Shown: piece by piece, positions 8,414-19,452 of the stretch
Layout of the letters: the number at the start of each line of letters is the position of its first letter
Position numbering within the stretch: the first letter of the stretch is position 1
NCBI GenBank assembly: GCA_011522725.1
Contig: WTIL01000106.1
Coordinates: forward strand, 1 to 46,272
DNA length: 46,272 nt
Direction: 5' to 3'
DNA from: Rhodospirillaceae bacterium
GTDB lineage: Bacteria > Pseudomonadota > Alphaproteobacteria > Puniceispirillales > Puniceispirillaceae
Position numbers and translations under genes: made by a program
Notes under the pieces: model-generated
Databases searched by the model: none
The model's input: only the letters and a program-made list of their open reading frames with translations
What the model was told of the DNA's origin: nothing

Positions 8414-9823
8414 ATGTCGGCGCCAAAGACCCTTTTTGACAAAATCTGGGATGCGCATGTTGTGCATCGCCAGGATGACGGTACCTGCCTGATTTACATC
8501 GACAGGCACCTTGTTCACGAGGTGACCAGCCCGCAGGCCTTCGAAGGCCTGCGCAATGCCGGGCGGGCCGTTCGCGCGCCGAACCGCACCCTTGCCGTCG
8601 CCGACCACAACGTCCCGACAACAGATCGCTCCGCCGGCATCGCCGACGAGGAGTCGCGCATTCAGGTCGAGGCGCTTGCCAGGAACGCCGCCGATTTCGG
8701 TGTTCCCTATTTCGCCATGAACGATATCCGTCAGGGCATCGTCCATGTGATCGGGCCGGAGCAGGGCTTCACCCAGCCCGGCATGACCATCGTCTGCGGT
8801 GATTCGCACACCGCGACCCATGGCGCGTTCGGCGCGCTGGCATTCGGCATCGGCACATCCGAGGTCGAGCATGTGCTGGCCACCCAGACGCTGATCCAGA
8901 AGCCTGCCAAGAACATGCGGATCACCGTTGACGGCGATCTGGCACCCGGCGTCACCGCCAAGGATGTGATCCTCGCCATCATCGGCAAGATCGGCACCGC
9001 CGGCGGCACCGGGCATGTCATCGAATTTGCCGGCTCGGCCATTCGCGACCTGTCGATGGAAGGCCGGATGACCGTCTGCAACATGGCGATCGAGGGCGGC
9101 GCGCGCGCCGGCATGATCGCGCCGGACGAAAAGACATTCGCCTATATCAAGGACAAGCCGATGTCGCCGAAGGGCGATGTCTGGGACAAGGCCGTCGCCT
9201 ACTGGCGCTCGCTGCCGTCCGACGAAGGTGCCAGCTATGACACCGAGATCGTGCTTCCCGCCGCCGAGATCGCGCCGACCGTGACCTGGGGCACGTCGCC
9301 CGAGGACGCGCTGCCGATCACCGGTTCTGTTCCGGATCCCGACAAGGAAACGGACGAGGCGAAGCGTGCCAAATTGCAGCGCGCCATCGACTATATGGGC
9401 CTGACCGCCGGCCAGAAGCTGACCGATGTGAAGATCGACACGGTCTTTATCGGGTCCTGCACCAACAGCCGGATCGAGGATCTGCGCTCGGCCGCATCCG
9501 TTGCCGAGGGTCACAAGGTCGCCGACGGCATCCGCGCGATGGTCGTTCCGGGTTCCGGCCTTGTAAAGGAGCAGGCCGAGGCTGAGGGGCTCGACAAGGT
9601 GTTCACGGCTGCCGGTTTCGAATGGCGCGAGCCGGGATGTTCCATGTGCCTTGCGATGAACGCGGACAAGCTGTCCGAGGGCGAGCGCTGCGCCTCGACC
9701 TCGAACCGCAATTTCGAAGGTCGCCAGGGACGCGGCGGACGCACGCATCTTGTCAGCCCGGAAATGGCGGCTGCCGCCGCCGTGACCGGTCATCTGACCG
9801 ATATTCGCGATTTCCAGGGCTGA
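8414..9823 (+). CDS. leuC: 3-isopropylmalate dehydratase, large subunit
   Basis: Aconitase-family [4Fe-4S] subunit that, with LeuD, isomerises 2-isopropylmalate to 3-isopropylmalate in leucine synthesis. The 469-residue protein shows [31 protein letters not shown] and the cluster-ligand motifs IGSCTNSR and [11 protein letters not shown], together supplying the three cysteines. A strong ACGGAGGA Shine-Dalgarno lies before ATG 8414. It heads the leuC-leuD-leuB cluster directly after the ribosomal operon; leuD begins 17 bases downstream. Confidence 0.96.
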   Translation: MSAPKTLFDKIWDAHVVHRQDDGTCLIYIDRHLVHEVTSPQAFEGLRNAGRAVRAPNRTLAVADHNVPTTDRSAGIADEESRIQVEALARNAADFGVPYFAMNDIRQGIVHVIGPEQGFTQPGMTIVCGDSHTATHGAFGALAFGIGTSEVEHVLATQTLIQKPAKNMRITVDGDLAPGVTAKDVILAIIGKIGTAGGTGHVIEFAGSAIRDLSMEGRMTVCNMAIEGGARAGMIAPDEKTFAYIKDKPMSPKGDVWDKAVAYWRSLPSDEGASYDTEIVLPAAEIAPTVTWGTSPEDALPITGSVPDPDKETDEAKRAKLQRAIDYMGLTAGQKLTDVKIDTVFIGSCTNSRIEDLRSAASVAEGHKVADGIRAMVVPGSGLVKEQAEAEGLDKVFTAAGFEWREPGCSMCLAMNADKLSEGERCASTSNRNFEGRQGRGGRTHLVSPEMAAAAAVTGHLTDIRDFQG

Positions 9824-9840
9824 GCGGCAGGGAGTGACTC

Positions 9841-10446
9841 ATGAAAAAGTTTGACCAGCTGACCGGCGTTGCCGCGCCGCTCAACATCCTCAATATCGAT
9901 ACCGATATGATCATCCCGAAGCAGTTCCTGAAGACCATCAAGCGGTCGGGGCTGGGCGCGAACCTGTTCGACGAGATGCGCTTCACGCAGGATGGCGAGG
10001 AGATCGCCGATTTCGTGCTGAACCGCGAGCCCTATCGCGGCGCCGAGATCATCGTCGCCGGTGACAATTTCGGCTGCGGGTCGAGCCGCGAGCACGCGCC
10101 GTGGGCGCTTCTCGATTTCGGCATCCGCTGCGTGATCTCGACCAGTTTCGCCGACATCTTCTACAACAACTGCTTCAAGAACGGCATTCTGCCGATCACC
10201 GTTTCGGCTGACGACCGCGACGCGCTGATGGCCGATGCGGCCGATGTCGAGAACCCCGAGCTCTCGATCGATCTCGAGACGCAGACCATCCGCCGTCCGA
10301 ACGGCGTGGAGGTCAGCTTCGAAATCGACCCGTTCCGCAAACAGTGCCTTCTCGAGGGGCTGGACGATATCGGCCTGACCCTGGAGAAGGGCGGGTCGAT
10401 CGACAGCTTCGAGGCAACCCGCGCCGAAGAGAAGCCCTGGCTCTAG
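9841..10446 (+). CDS. leuD: 3-isopropylmalate dehydratase, small subunit
   Basis: Swivel-domain partner of LeuC in the isopropylmalate isomerase heterodimer. The 201-residue protein has [18 protein letters not shown], the substrate-binding [17 protein letters not shown], and [18 protein letters not shown], the standard landmarks of the bacterial LeuD family. Spaced 17 bases after leuC with an aGGGAGT ribosome site. The 83-base gap to leuB contains a 12-bp tandem repeat. Confidence 0.96.
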   Translation: MKKFDQLTGVAAPLNILNIDTDMIIPKQFLKTIKRSGLGANLFDEMRFTQDGEEIADFVLNREPYRGAEIIVAGDNFGCGSSREHAPWALLDFGIRCVISTSFADIFYNNCFKNGILPITVSADDRDALMADAADVENPELSIDLETQTIRRPNGVEVSFEIDPFRKQCLLEGLDDIGLTLEKGGSIDSFEATRAEEKPWL

Positions 10447-10480
10447 CAGCCGGCCGGCGATCCCGCCGGACCGGACACCG

Positions 10481-10510
10481 GACCAGAAACCAGACCAGAA
10501 ACCAGACCAA
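10481..10510 (+). repeat. 12-bp tandem repeat, 2.5 copies, leuD-leuB spacer
   Basis: Two perfect copies of gaccagaaacca (10481-10492 and 10493-10504) are followed by a half copy, gaccaa. Just upstream is a looser ggaccggacaccggacc pattern. It lies in non-coding sequence, 20 to 50 bases before the leuB start. Confidence 0.85.
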
Positions 10511-10529
10511 TCGGGGGCAGGACCAGCTC

Positions 10530-11642
10530 ATGGCATCGAACCGTAAAATCATGGTGCTTCCGGGTGACGGAATCGGCACCGAAATCATGGCAGCCAACAT
10601 GAAGATCATCGACTGGCTCGCCAAGCACAGGTCGATCGATTTCGACATGCAGGAAGGCCTTGTCGGCGGCGCGGCCTATGACGCGCACGGCACGCCGCTG
10701 ACCGACGAGACGCTGGCCGATTCGATCGCGTCCGACGCCGTGCTGTTCGGCGCCGTCGGTGGCCCGGCCTATGACGATCTTGCCTTCGAGCTGAAGCCCG
10801 AGCGCGGCCTTCTGGCATTGCGCAAGGAGATGGACCTGTTTGCCAACCTGCGCCCGGCCATTGTCTTTCCGTCGCTTGTCGAGGCATCGACGCTGAAGCC
10901 GGATGTGGTCTCCGGCCTCGATATCATGATCCTTCGCGAGCTGTGCGGCGGGTCCTATTTCGCCGAGCCGCGCGGCATCGACGATCTGGCTGACGGCACC
11001 CGCAAGGGCTATGACACCAACGCCTATACCACGCCCGAGATCGAGCGGATCGGTCGTGTCGGGATGGACCTTGCGCGCAAGCGCGGCGGCAAGCTGACCT
11101 CGGTCGAAAAGTCGAATGTGATGCATTCGGGCATTCTCTGGCGGCAGGTGATGACGGCCCTTCACGCCGCCGAGGGCGAGGGCGTCGAGCTTGGCCATAT
11201 GTATGCCGACAACTGCGCCATGCAGCTTGTCCGCAACCCCAAGCAGTTTGATGTGATTGTCACCGACAATCTGTTCGGCGACCTGCTGTCCGACTGTGCC
11301 GCGATGCTCACCGGGTCCCTCGGCATGCTGCCGTCGGCGTCGCTCGGCGCGCCGGATCCGGAGACCGGCCTTCCCAAGGCGATGTACGAGCCGGTCCACG
11401 GGTCGGCACCGGACATCGCCGGCAAGGGCATCGCCAACCCGCTGGCCCAGTTCATGAGCTTTGCGATGCTGCTTCGCTACAGCTTCGACCAGGGAGCCGA
11501 GGCCGACCTTCTCGAGGCGGCCGTCGACAAGGCGCTGCAATCGACCCGCACCGGCGACATCATGACCCCGGGCTGCACCGAAACCGGCACCGACGGCATG
11601 ACCGCGGCCGTGCTGGACGCGATGGACAGGCTGGCGCGCTAG
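10530..11642 (+). CDS. leuB: 3-isopropylmalate dehydrogenase
   Basis: NAD-dependent oxidative decarboxylation of 3-isopropylmalate to 2-oxoisocaproate, the third step of leucine synthesis. The 370-residue protein has the [12 protein letters not shown]-terminus, the catalytic-region [13 protein letters not shown] and [12 protein letters not shown] stretches, [19 protein letters not shown] with the Mg-binding aspartates, and [21 protein letters not shown] 10530 is preceded by GGGGGCAGG; the 62 extra codons of the ORF track run back through leuD in another frame. asd follows after 64 bases. Confidence 0.96.
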   Translation: MASNRKIMVLPGDGIGTEIMAANMKIIDWLAKHRSIDFDMQEGLVGGAAYDAHGTPLTDETLADSIASDAVLFGAVGGPAYDDLAFELKPERGLLALRKEMDLFANLRPAIVFPSLVEASTLKPDVVSGLDIMILRELCGGSYFAEPRGIDDLADGTRKGYDTNAYTTPEIERIGRVGMDLARKRGGKLTSVEKSNVMHSGILWRQVMTALHAAEGEGVELGHMYADNCAMQLVRNPKQFDVIVTDNLFGDLLSDCAAMLTGSLGMLPSASLGAPDPETGLPKAMYEPVHGSAPDIAGKGIANPLAQFMSFAMLLRYSFDQGAEADLLEAAVDKALQSTRTGDIMTPGCTETGTDGMTAAVLDAMDRLAR

Positions 11643-11706
11643 CACCACCTGCAATGTGAGACTGAACCGACCGGCAACATCAGGCCGGCGGGAAACGAGG
11701 ATAGAG

Positions 11707-12741
11707 ATGGGATACAGAGTTGCTGTTGTCGGCGCCACCGGCGCTGTCGGACGCGAGATGCTGCAGACACTTGCCGAGCGGAATTTTCCGGCGGACAAGG
11801 TGCATGCGCTCGCCTCGTCGCGCTCGGCCGGGCGCGAGGTGTCCTATGGCGAGGATGACGTGCTGACCATCGGCGCCCTCGACAAGTTCGATTTTGGCGA
11901 GGCCGACATCGCGCTGTTCTCGGCGGGTGGCGACACTTCAAAGGCCGTCGCCCCGAAGGCAGGCGAGGCCGGTTGCATCGTCATCGACAACTCGTCCGCC
12001 TTCCGCATGGAAGACGACGTGCCGCTGATCGTGCCGGAGGTGAACCCCGACACGGTCGAAAGCGCACTTCCGGCGAATGGCGGGCGCAACATCATCGCCA
12101 ACCCGAACTGCTCGACCGCCCAGCTCGTCGTGGCGCTGAAGCCGGTGCACGACGCCTTTGGCGTGCGCCGCGTCGTGGTGTCGACCTATCAGGCGACTTC
12201 GGGCGCGGGCAAGGCCGGCATGGACGAGCTGTTCAACCAGACCCGCGGCATCTATGTGAATGACGTAGTGCAGCCGGAGAAGTTCACCAAGCAGATCGCC
12301 TTCAACGCGATCCCGCATATCGACAGCTTCCTCGATGACGGTTTCACCAAGGAAGAGTGGAAGATGACCGTCGAGACGAAGAAGATTCTCGACCCGTCAA
12401 TCGAGCTGGTCGCGCATTGTGTTCGTATCCCGGTCTTCATCGGGCACAGCGAGGCTGTGTTCATCGAGACCGACAAGCCGATGACGGAAAAGGGGTTTCG
12501 TGACCTGCTCCGCGAGGCGCCGGGTGTCACCGTGATCGACCATCGTGCGAATGAGGGCTATGTCACGCCGCATGAATGTGCCGGCGAGGACGCTGTCTTT
12601 ATCAGCCGGATCCGCAAGGACCCCACCGTCGAGAACGGCATGGTGTTCTGGTGCGTCTCGGACAATCTTCGCAAGGGCGCGGCGCTGAATTCCGTCCAGA
12701 TCGCAGAGCTTGTCGCCGAACGCGGGCTGTCGGGTCGTTAG
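11707..12741 (+). CDS. asd: Aspartate-semialdehyde dehydrogenase
   Basis: Reduces aspartyl phosphate to aspartate semialdehyde, the branch point to lysine/DAP, threonine and methionine. The 344-residue protein shows the NADP-binding GATGAVGREML, the active-site Cys135 in NPNCSTAQL, and YQATSGAGKAGMDEL. ATG 11707 follows an AACGAGGAT ribosome site and gives the family start MGYRVAVVGATG; the 17 extra codons of the ORF track are spurious. Its placement after leuCDB is a recurrent alphaproteobacterial arrangement. It ends 15 bases from the convergent pyridoxal kinase gene. Confidence 0.96.
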   Translation: MGYRVAVVGATGAVGREMLQTLAERNFPADKVHALASSRSAGREVSYGEDDVLTIGALDKFDFGEADIALFSAGGDTSKAVAPKAGEAGCIVIDNSSAFRMEDDVPLIVPEVNPDTVESALPANGGRNIIANPNCSTAQLVVALKPVHDAFGVRRVVVSTYQATSGAGKAGMDELFNQTRGIYVNDVVQPEKFTKQIAFNAIPHIDSFLDDGFTKEEWKMTVETKKILDPSIELVAHCVRIPVFIGHSEAVFIETDKPMTEKGFRDLLREAPGVTVIDHRANEGYVTPHECAGEDAVFISRIRKDPTVENGMVFWCVSDNLRKGAALNSVQIAELVAERGLSGR

Positions 12742-12756
12742 GCGAAGGCTCGCCGG

Positions 12757-13572
12757 TCAGCGCGCCAGCGCTCTCACTGTCTCAAGCGATTCCAGAAGCG
12801 CGAGGTCGCGCCCGTCGGGGCTTGCGGCAATGATCGACTGCGCCGTATGGCTGGCAGCCTTGAAGGCATCGGGAAGCTGACATCCGAGATTCAGCATCCC
12901 GGCCAGCAGCGCCGTGAGCAAATCACCGCCGCCGGCGACATTCTTGCCGGCATCACCGGCGGCCTGCCAGCGGGTACCATTGTCTGCGGTGACCAGAAGG
13001 TCGCCCGTGCGGCCATCCCCGGTCACGCCTGTGGTGACGACAGCCTTCAGGCCATAGCGGTCGATAAGGTCACCGGCGGCACGGGCGCTGTCGTCCTGCC
13101 CACCGACATCGCGGCCCGCCAACCAGGACAGTTCGTAGTGATTCGGCGTGATGATATCGGCCCGCGGCAGCAGTTCGGCCATCATCGCGTCGGCGATCTC
13201 CTGCGCGACATAAAGCCGCCCGCCGTCACCCAGAACCGGATCGAGGATATAGGTCCCGCCGGTGGCATCGCGCCAGCCATCGACAAACGCCGCGATGCCG
13301 GCCACCTGGGCGGCGCTGCCCAGATAGCCGCTGGTGACAATGTTGATGCCGGATGTGTCGGTGAGGCTCAGGATGCCGTCAAGGACAGCGGCCAGGATAT
13401 CGTCCGGAACCGCGCCACCGGCGCGTTTCCCGTATCCGGGATGGGCCGCGAGCATCACCGTATCGACCAGCATCGGATGCTGCCCGAGCGCGGTCAGCAC
13501 CGGTCCTGCGACGGTGTTGCCGACAAAGCCGGCGGCGACCGATGACTGGATGGAAAGAACCTGTTTCATCAT
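12757..13572 (-). CDS. pdxY: Pyridoxal kinase (PdxY/PdxK type)
   Basis: Ribokinase-like (PfkB superfamily) enzyme predicted to phosphorylate pyridoxal, salvaging the cofactor PLP. The 271-residue protein has the N-terminal VLSIQSSVAAGFVGNTVAGPVLTALG, YILDPVLGDGGRLYV, ADIITPNHYELSWLAG and the C-terminal anion-hole motif GGGDLLTALLAGML containing the catalytic Asp. The usual GTGD or GAGD is GGGD here, a conservative change. Two adjacent ATGs (13572 and 13569) are possible starts and neither has a clear Shine-Dalgarno. The gene is alone on the minus strand, divergent from sdhC. PdxY versus PdxK cannot be separated by eye. Confidence 0.85.
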   Translation of the reverse strand: MMKQVLSIQSSVAAGFVGNTVAGPVLTALGQHPMLVDTVMLAAHPGYGKRAGGAVPDDILAAVLDGILSLTDTSGINIVTSGYLGSAAQVAGIAAFVDGWRDATGGTYILDPVLGDGGRLYVAQEIADAMMAELLPRADIITPNHYELSWLAGRDVGGQDDSARAAGDLIDRYGLKAVVTTGVTGDGRTGDLLVTADNGTRWQAAGDAGKNVAGGGDLLTALLAGMLNLGCQLPDAFKAASHTAQSIIAASPDGRDLALLESLETVRALAR

Positions 13573-13658
13573 TGCCGAGTTGTCACCGGAATCAGGGAAC
13601 GAGGCAAATGAAATCTGCTGTAACCGGCGCAGACCATGCGAAGTTCCCTGGTTTCACA

Positions 13659-13686
13659 TTGACTAATATCCGTCTTTCACCATAAA
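13659..13686 (+). promoter_or_regulatory. Candidate sigma-70 promoter for the sdhCDAB operon
   Basis: TTGACT (five of six to the -35 consensus) is followed by a 16-base spacer and CATAAA (four of six to the -10). It lies 38 bases before the sdhC start in the divergent pdxY-sdhC gap, which is also noticeably more AT-rich than its surroundings. Confidence 0.45.
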
Positions 13687-13724
13687 TTCCGGTCAGGTGC
13701 CAACCTGCAAAAAAGGAAGCCCTC

Positions 13725-14102
13725 ATGGCGAGGACACGTCCGCTGTCGCCCCACCTTCAGGTGTATCGGCCGCAGCTTACTTCAATGATGTCGATCGCAC
13801 ATCGCGCGTCCGGTATCGTGCTGACGACAGGAACGGTCCTTCTGGCCGCCTGGCTCGTCGCGCTGGCGCACAGCGCCGAAAGCTATGAAATGGTATCCGG
13901 ACTGCTGGCGCATCCTTTGGGGCAATTTGTCCTATTCGGGTATTCGGCCGCGCTGATCTATCATGCGTTGAATGGAATCAGGCATTTGGCATGGGATCTG
14001 GGCTATGGGCTGACGATCCCCGAAGTCTACAGGAATGGCCATATCGTGCTGTTCCTGACGATGGTTCTGACGGCAGGCTTGTGGGCCGCCGTATGGATGT
14101 AG
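13725..14102 (+). CDS. sdhC: Succinate dehydrogenase cytochrome b556 subunit
   Basis: Membrane anchor subunit of respiratory complex II, holding heme b and part of the quinone site. The 125-residue protein begins RPLSPHLQVYRP with SIAHRASGIVL, the conserved SdhC signature around the quinone-site Ser/Arg, and has HALNGIRHLAWDLG with the likely heme-ligand His. Three membrane segments are visible: IVLTTGTVLLAAWLVALA, FVLFGYSAALIYHAL and IVLFLTMVLTAGLWAAVWM. An AAGGA ribosome site precedes ATG 13725. First gene of sdhCDAB. Confidence 0.95.
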   Translation: MARTRPLSPHLQVYRPQLTSMMSIAHRASGIVLTTGTVLLAAWLVALAHSAESYEMVSGLLAHPLGQFVLFGYSAALIYHALNGIRHLAWDLGYGLTIPEVYRNGHIVLFLTMVLTAGLWAAVWM

Positions 14103-14106
14103 AGGG
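14102..14106 (+). promoter_or_regulatory. Shine-Dalgarno that fixes the sdhD start
   Basis: GAGGG sits seven bases before ATG 14114, whereas the in-frame ATG at 14093 has none. This supports the shorter SdhD reading. Confidence 0.6.
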
Positions 14107-14113
14107 CGGCGCG

Positions 14114-14479
14114 ATGGCGGAATATCCTGCGGGTATCGGGCACAGGCGGCGGCATTCCGGTGTTTCGCACTGGCGCTGGCAGCGTTACAGCGCGGTTCTC
14201 GTGCTTGCCTTGATGACCTATTTCACCGTGCTGCTGGCCAGTCTTGGCGGGCTTGATCACGACGGGGCGACGGCGCTTGTCGGCCATCCCGCCAACGCTC
14301 TGGCGCTGGCGGTGCTCGTGACGGTCGGGCTCTGGCACGGAACTCTCGGCCTGCAGGTGGTGATCGAGGATTATATCACCATCAAGGGCGGCCGCCAGAT
14401 GGCACTCATGGCCATGCGGGCGGCAATGGCAATCATCGGACTGGCCACATTGTGGGCCGTCTCGCGGATCGCGCTCTAG
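14114..14479 (+). CDS. sdhD: Succinate dehydrogenase hydrophobic anchor subunit
   Basis: Second membrane anchor of complex II. The 121-residue product starts MAEYPAGIGHRRRHSGVSHW and has HWRWQRYSAVLVLALMTYF, a middle hydrophobic segment, and the family hallmark WHGTLGLQVVIEDYI with the heme-ligand region, then a third helix (MALMAMRAAMAIIGLATLW). ATG 14114 is preferred over 14093 and over the ORF-track start at 13991 because of its GAGGG ribosome site, its 11-base gap from sdhC and its normal length. sdhA begins 41 bases downstream. Confidence 0.93.
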   Translation: MAEYPAGIGHRRRHSGVSHWRWQRYSAVLVLALMTYFTVLLASLGGLDHDGATALVGHPANALALAVLVTVGLWHGTLGLQVVIEDYITIKGGRQMALMAMRAAMAIIGLATLWAVSRIAL

Positions 14480-14520
14480 GCGTGCCGCTGGTCCGGACAG
14501 GGATATAGAAGGGCGGGCGC

Positions 14521-16311
14521 ATGTCGGCTTACGAGATTACAGATCACCATTACGACGTTGTCGTCGTTGGCGCCGGCGGCGCCGGTCTTCGCGCGACACT
14601 CGGCATGGCGGCGGCAGGCCTGAACACCGCCTGTATCACCAAGGTCTTCCCGACCCGGTCGCACACGGTTGCCGCGCAGGGCGGCATTGGCGCCGCGCTC
14701 AACAATATGGGCGAGGGCGACAACTGGCAGTACCACATGTACGACACGGTCAAGGGGTCCGACTGGCTCGGCGACCAGGACGCGATCGAATATATGTGCC
14801 GCAACGCCATTCCGTCGGTGATCGAGCTCGAGAATTACGGCGTTCCCTTCTCGCGGACCGAGGAAGGCAAGATCTACCAGCGCCCGTTCGGTGGTCATAC
14901 GCTCGACTATGGCAAGTCGATGGCGCGCCGCGCCTGCGCCGCTGCCGACCGCACCGGGCACGCCATTCTCCACACGCTTTACCAGCAGTGCCTGAAGCAC
15001 AAGGCGCATTTCCATATCGAGTATTTCGCGCTCGACCTGCTGATGAACGAGGACGGCGAATGTGCCGGCATCATCGCGCTGTGCATGGAAGACGGCACGC
15101 TGCACCGTTTCTGGGGCCAGCAGACCGTTCTGGCGACCGGCGGTTACGGCCGGGTCTATTTCTCCTGCACCTCGGCGCATACCTGTACCGGCGACGGCAA
15201 TGCGATGGCGCTTCGCGCCGGACTGCCGCTCCAGGACATGGAGTTCGTGCAGTTCCATCCGACAGGCGTTTACGGCGCCGGCGTCCTGATCACCGAAGGC
15301 GCGCGTGGCGAGGGCGGCTACCTGACGAATTCAGAGGGCGAGCGTTTCATGGAGCGGTTCGCGCCGACAGCCAAGGATCTCGCAAGCCGCGATGTTGTCA
15401 GCCGCGCCATGACGATCGAGATCAATGAAGGCCGCGGTGTGGGCCCGAACAAGGACCACATCATGCTGCATCTCGAGCATATCGATGCCGACACGCTGCA
15501 CCAGCGGCTCCCTGGCATCACCGAGACGGCGAAGATTTTCTGCGGCGTCGATGTGACCCGCGAGCCGATCCCGGTGCTGCCGACCGTGCATTACAATATG
15601 GGCGGCATTCCGACGAACTATCACGGCGAGGTGATTTCGGCCGCGAACGGAGACGACAGCGCGACCGTGCCGGGCCTGATGGCCATCGGCGAGGCGGCCT
15701 GCGTGTCGGTTCATGGCGCCAACCGGCTTGGCACGAACTCGCTTCTCGACATCGTGGTGTTCGGCCGTGCCGCCGCGCACCGTGCCGCCGAGACCTGCAC
15801 CGCTGGCGGGACCGCGCGCAGCGCGCCGCAGGAAGCCACGGAAAAGGCGCTCGACAGGTTCGACCGGATGCGCCATGCCAAAGGTGATGTCGGCGCTGCG
15901 GAAATCCGCCTCGAGATGCAGCAGGCGATGCAGCGTCATGCCGCCGTCTTCCGCTCGACGGACAGCCTGTCGGACGGCGTCGCCAGCATGGACAAGATCG
16001 CCGCGAAAATGGGTCATATCGGGGTGAAGGACCAGTCGCTGATCTGGAACACCGACCTTGTCGAATCGCTTGAGCTCGAGAACCTGATGGGCCAGGCGCT
16101 CGTCACCATCCGGTCCGCCGACCAGCGCGAGGAATCGCGCGGCGCCCACGCGCATGAGGACTGGCCCGAGCGCGACGACGAGAACTGGATGAAGCACACC
16201 GTCATGTGGCTCGACGAAAACAACAAGTCACGCCTCGACTATCGTGGTGTGGTGATGAACACGCTCAGCAACGACGTGGCGCCGATCCCGCCGGCACCGC
16301 GCGTCTACTGA
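14521..16311 (+). CDS. sdhA: Succinate dehydrogenase flavoprotein subunit
   Basis: Catalytic subunit of complex II, oxidising succinate to fumarate on covalently bound FAD. The 596-residue protein has the dinucleotide-binding [16 protein letters not shown], the FAD-linked His48 in [11 protein letters not shown], the active-site stretch [23 protein letters not shown], and [21 protein letters not shown]. The C-terminal end [15 protein letters not shown] and LDYRGV is typical. A GAAGGG ribosome site precedes ATG 14521. The 49-base gap to sdhB carries a 15-bp duplication. Confidence 0.97.
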   Translation: MSAYEITDHHYDVVVVGAGGAGLRATLGMAAAGLNTACITKVFPTRSHTVAAQGGIGAALNNMGEGDNWQYHMYDTVKGSDWLGDQDAIEYMCRNAIPSVIELENYGVPFSRTEEGKIYQRPFGGHTLDYGKSMARRACAAADRTGHAILHTLYQQCLKHKAHFHIEYFALDLLMNEDGECAGIIALCMEDGTLHRFWGQQTVLATGGYGRVYFSCTSAHTCTGDGNAMALRAGLPLQDMEFVQFHPTGVYGAGVLITEGARGEGGYLTNSEGERFMERFAPTAKDLASRDVVSRAMTIEINEGRGVGPNKDHIMLHLEHIDADTLHQRLPGITETAKIFCGVDVTREPIPVLPTVHYNMGGIPTNYHGEVISAANGDDSATVPGLMAIGEAACVSVHGANRLGTNSLLDIVVFGRAAAHRAAETCTAGGTARSAPQEATEKALDRFDRMRHAKGDVGAAEIRLEMQQAMQRHAAVFRSTDSLSDGVASMDKIAAKMGHIGVKDQSLIWNTDLVESLELENLMGQALVTIRSADQREESRGAHAHEDWPERDDENWMKHTVMWLDENNKSRLDYRGVVMNTLSNDVAPIPPAPRVY

Positions 16312-16315
16312 GGCC

Positions 16316-16345
16316 TGACAGATACGTCACTGACAGATAAGTCAC
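16316..16345 (+). repeat. 15-bp tandem duplication in sdhA-sdhB spacer
   Basis: tgacagatacgtcac is followed directly by tgacagataagtcac, identical except for one base. The pair occupies most of the 49-base spacer and stops just before the GGGGGA ribosome site of sdhB. Confidence 0.9.
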
Positions 16346-16360
16346 TGGGGGAACTTGGCG

Positions 16361-17137
16361 ATGGCGGAATTTACCCTGCCTGCGAATTCGAAAATGTCTT
16401 CGGGCGCCTATCACAAGGCGCCGGAAGGCTCGTCAAACGTCCGCGTGTTCCAGATCTATCGCTGGTCGCCCGACGATGACGAGAACCCGCGGCTCGACAA
16501 GTTCGAGGTCGATCTCGACGATTGCGGGCCGATGGTTCTGGACGCGCTGATCAAGATCAAGAGCGAACAGGACAGCAGCCTGACCTTCCGCCGCTCCTGC
16601 CGCGAAGGCATCTGCGGCTCCTGCTCGATGAACATCGACGGCACCAACACGCTGGCCTGCCTGAAAAGCATCGACGAGGTCAAAGGCGAGGTGAAGATCT
16701 TCCCGCTGCCGCACATGCCGGTGGTCAAGGATCTCGTTCCCGATCTGAGCAACGCCTATCGCCAGCTGGCCTCGATCGAACCCTGGCTGAAGTCTGACAA
16801 GGACGCGCCCGAGGGCGAAGAGCGCCGGCAGTCGCCTGAAGAGCGCGAGAAGCTCGACGGATTGTGGGAATGCGTACTTTGCTTCAGCTGCTCGACGGCA
16901 TGCCCGAGCTACTGGTGGAACAGCGATGAATATCTGGGTCCGGCAGTGCTGCTGCAGGCCTATCGCTGGGTTGCCGACAGCCGTGACGACAGCACCGACG
17001 AGCGTCTCGACGCGCTCGATGACAGCTTTGCGCTGTATCGTTGCCACACCATCATGAACTGTGCGAAGACCTGTCCGAAGGGGCTGAACCCCGGCAAGGC
17101 CATCGCCGGCATCAAGAGCGAGATTGCCAGCCGCTAG
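16361..17137 (+). CDS. sdhB: Succinate dehydrogenase iron-sulfur subunit
   Basis: Carries electrons from FAD to quinone through [2Fe-2S], [4Fe-4S] and [3Fe-4S] clusters. The 258-residue protein shows the ferredoxin-type CREGICGSC, then [12 protein letters not shown] and [17 protein letters not shown] for the other two clusters. It has a 20-residue lead ([20 protein letters not shown]) before the family core. ATG 16361 is preferred to the in-frame TTG at 16355 used by the ORF track, because GGGGGA lies at proper distance. zapE follows after 35 bases. Confidence 0.96.
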   Translation: MAEFTLPANSKMSSGAYHKAPEGSSNVRVFQIYRWSPDDDENPRLDKFEVDLDDCGPMVLDALIKIKSEQDSSLTFRRSCREGICGSCSMNIDGTNTLACLKSIDEVKGEVKIFPLPHMPVVKDLVPDLSNAYRQLASIEPWLKSDKDAPEGEERRQSPEEREKLDGLWECVLCFSCSTACPSYWWNSDEYLGPAVLLQAYRWVADSRDDSTDERLDALDDSFALYRCHTIMNCAKTCPKGLNPGKAIAGIKSEIASR

Positions 17138-17172
17138 GGCTATGCCTGCCTGTCACCACGCCGGACGGGACC

Positions 17173-18324
17173 ATGCCGGACACCGGACAAAAAGATAACG
17201 ACAAAGACGACGCCCGCGGCGGAACAGGGCCGGCGGGTCCCGTTGTCTCGGCCATGGCATCGCGCATCGCCGCCGGCGAGCTGTCGCCGGATGACGGGCA
17301 GCGCGCCGTCGCCCTCGCCCTTGACAGCCTGATTGACGAGCTTGCCGCTGGCACGCGCCGGCGCTGGCTGCCGTTGCGCCGGGCGGCGCAGCCGCGTGGC
17401 CTCTATATCCATGGCGGCGTCGGGCGCGGCAAGACGATGCTGATGGACATGTTCCATGATGCGCTGGCCGCCGCCGTAACCGGCATCACGCCATTCCGCC
17501 TGCATTTCCATGATTTCATGGTTCTGGCGCAGGACGAGGTGCATGCGGCGCGAGAGGCCGGGGCAGCCGATCCGATCATCACCGCTGCCGATGCGCTGGC
17601 GGCGCGGGGGCGGGTCATGTGTTTCGATGAAATGGAGGTCCGCGACATCGCCGATGCGATGATCCTGGCGCGCCTGTTCACGGCGCTGTTCGACCGCGGC
17701 GTGACCCTTGTCGCCACATCCAACCGGCATGCTGACGAGCTCTACAAGAACGGTCTGCATCGCGACCGGTTCCTGCCTTTCATCGCGCTGCTGAAAACAA
17801 AGTGCAAAATGATCGAAATCGCCGCCGGGCAGGACTGGCGTGCCAGTGTTCTGGCGCAGATTCCGGCCTGGTACACGCCCGATGACGAGGTTGCGCTGGC
17901 GGCCCTTGAGTCGGCCTTTGCCAGGCTTGCCGGAACGGTGCCGGTCGGAACCGACATTGTCCGTGTTGCAGGCCGCGAGATTCTCTTCGACAAGGTGGCC
18001 GGCGATGTGGCGCGCACCGATTTCGCATCTCTGTGCGAGGCGCCGCTGGCGGCGCGCGACTATCTTGCCATCGCCGGACGGTTCGCCGGGCTGGTACTGG
18101 CCGGCATCCCGCGGCTGAGCGACGCCAACGAGCCGGCAGCCCGAAGGTTCATGTGGCTTGTCGATGCGCTTTATGACCGGCAGCGCTTCCTGATCGCCTC
18201 GGCGGCGGACGAGATTGGCGGCCTTTATGACGGGCACCAGTTCGCCTTTGAATTCGACCGGACACGCTCGCGGCTCGGTGAAATGACCCGCCGCACGGCT
18301 GCGGGGCGGCCAATTGACGAATAA
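17173..18324 (+). CDS. zapE: AFG1/ZapE-family ATPase
   Basis: P-loop ATPase of the AFG1/LACE1 (ZapE) family, associated with cell division in E. coli and with respiratory-complex quality control in mitochondria. About 383 residues: an acidic/polar N-terminal lead, [19 protein letters not shown] with Walker A at about 81-88, Walker [18 protein letters not shown], and the family motif [24 protein letters not shown]. The start is uncertain; ATG 17173 is taken because it clears sdhB, while the ORF-track start lies inside sdhB and reads off-frame sequence. Its place between sdhB and mdh, all in one direction, suits a role with respiratory enzymes, but this is inference from position. Confidence 0.9.
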   Translation: MPDTGQKDNDKDDARGGTGPAGPVVSAMASRIAAGELSPDDGQRAVALALDSLIDELAAGTRRRWLPLRRAAQPRGLYIHGGVGRGKTMLMDMFHDALAAAVTGITPFRLHFHDFMVLAQDEVHAAREAGAADPIITAADALAARGRVMCFDEMEVRDIADAMILARLFTALFDRGVTLVATSNRHADELYKNGLHRDRFLPFIALLKTKCKMIEIAAGQDWRASVLAQIPAWYTPDDEVALAALESAFARLAGTVPVGTDIVRVAGREILFDKVAGDVARTDFASLCEAPLAARDYLAIAGRFAGLVLAGIPRLSDANEPAARRFMWLVDALYDRQRFLIASAADEIGGLYDGHQFAFEFDRTRSRLGEMTRRTAAGRPIDE

Positions 18325-18415
18325 CCCCTGCCTGTTTCGAATTCGACACCAATTCTTCTTGTTTGACCACAGAGTTTCGGCTACACCCACGGCAACGTTC
18401 AGCGGTGCCTGCTGA

Positions 18416-19414
<999 letters not shown>

Positions 19415-19452
19415 AGTAGAGCGCGGGCTGCGGCCCGCCAGTGGGGGGTTAC

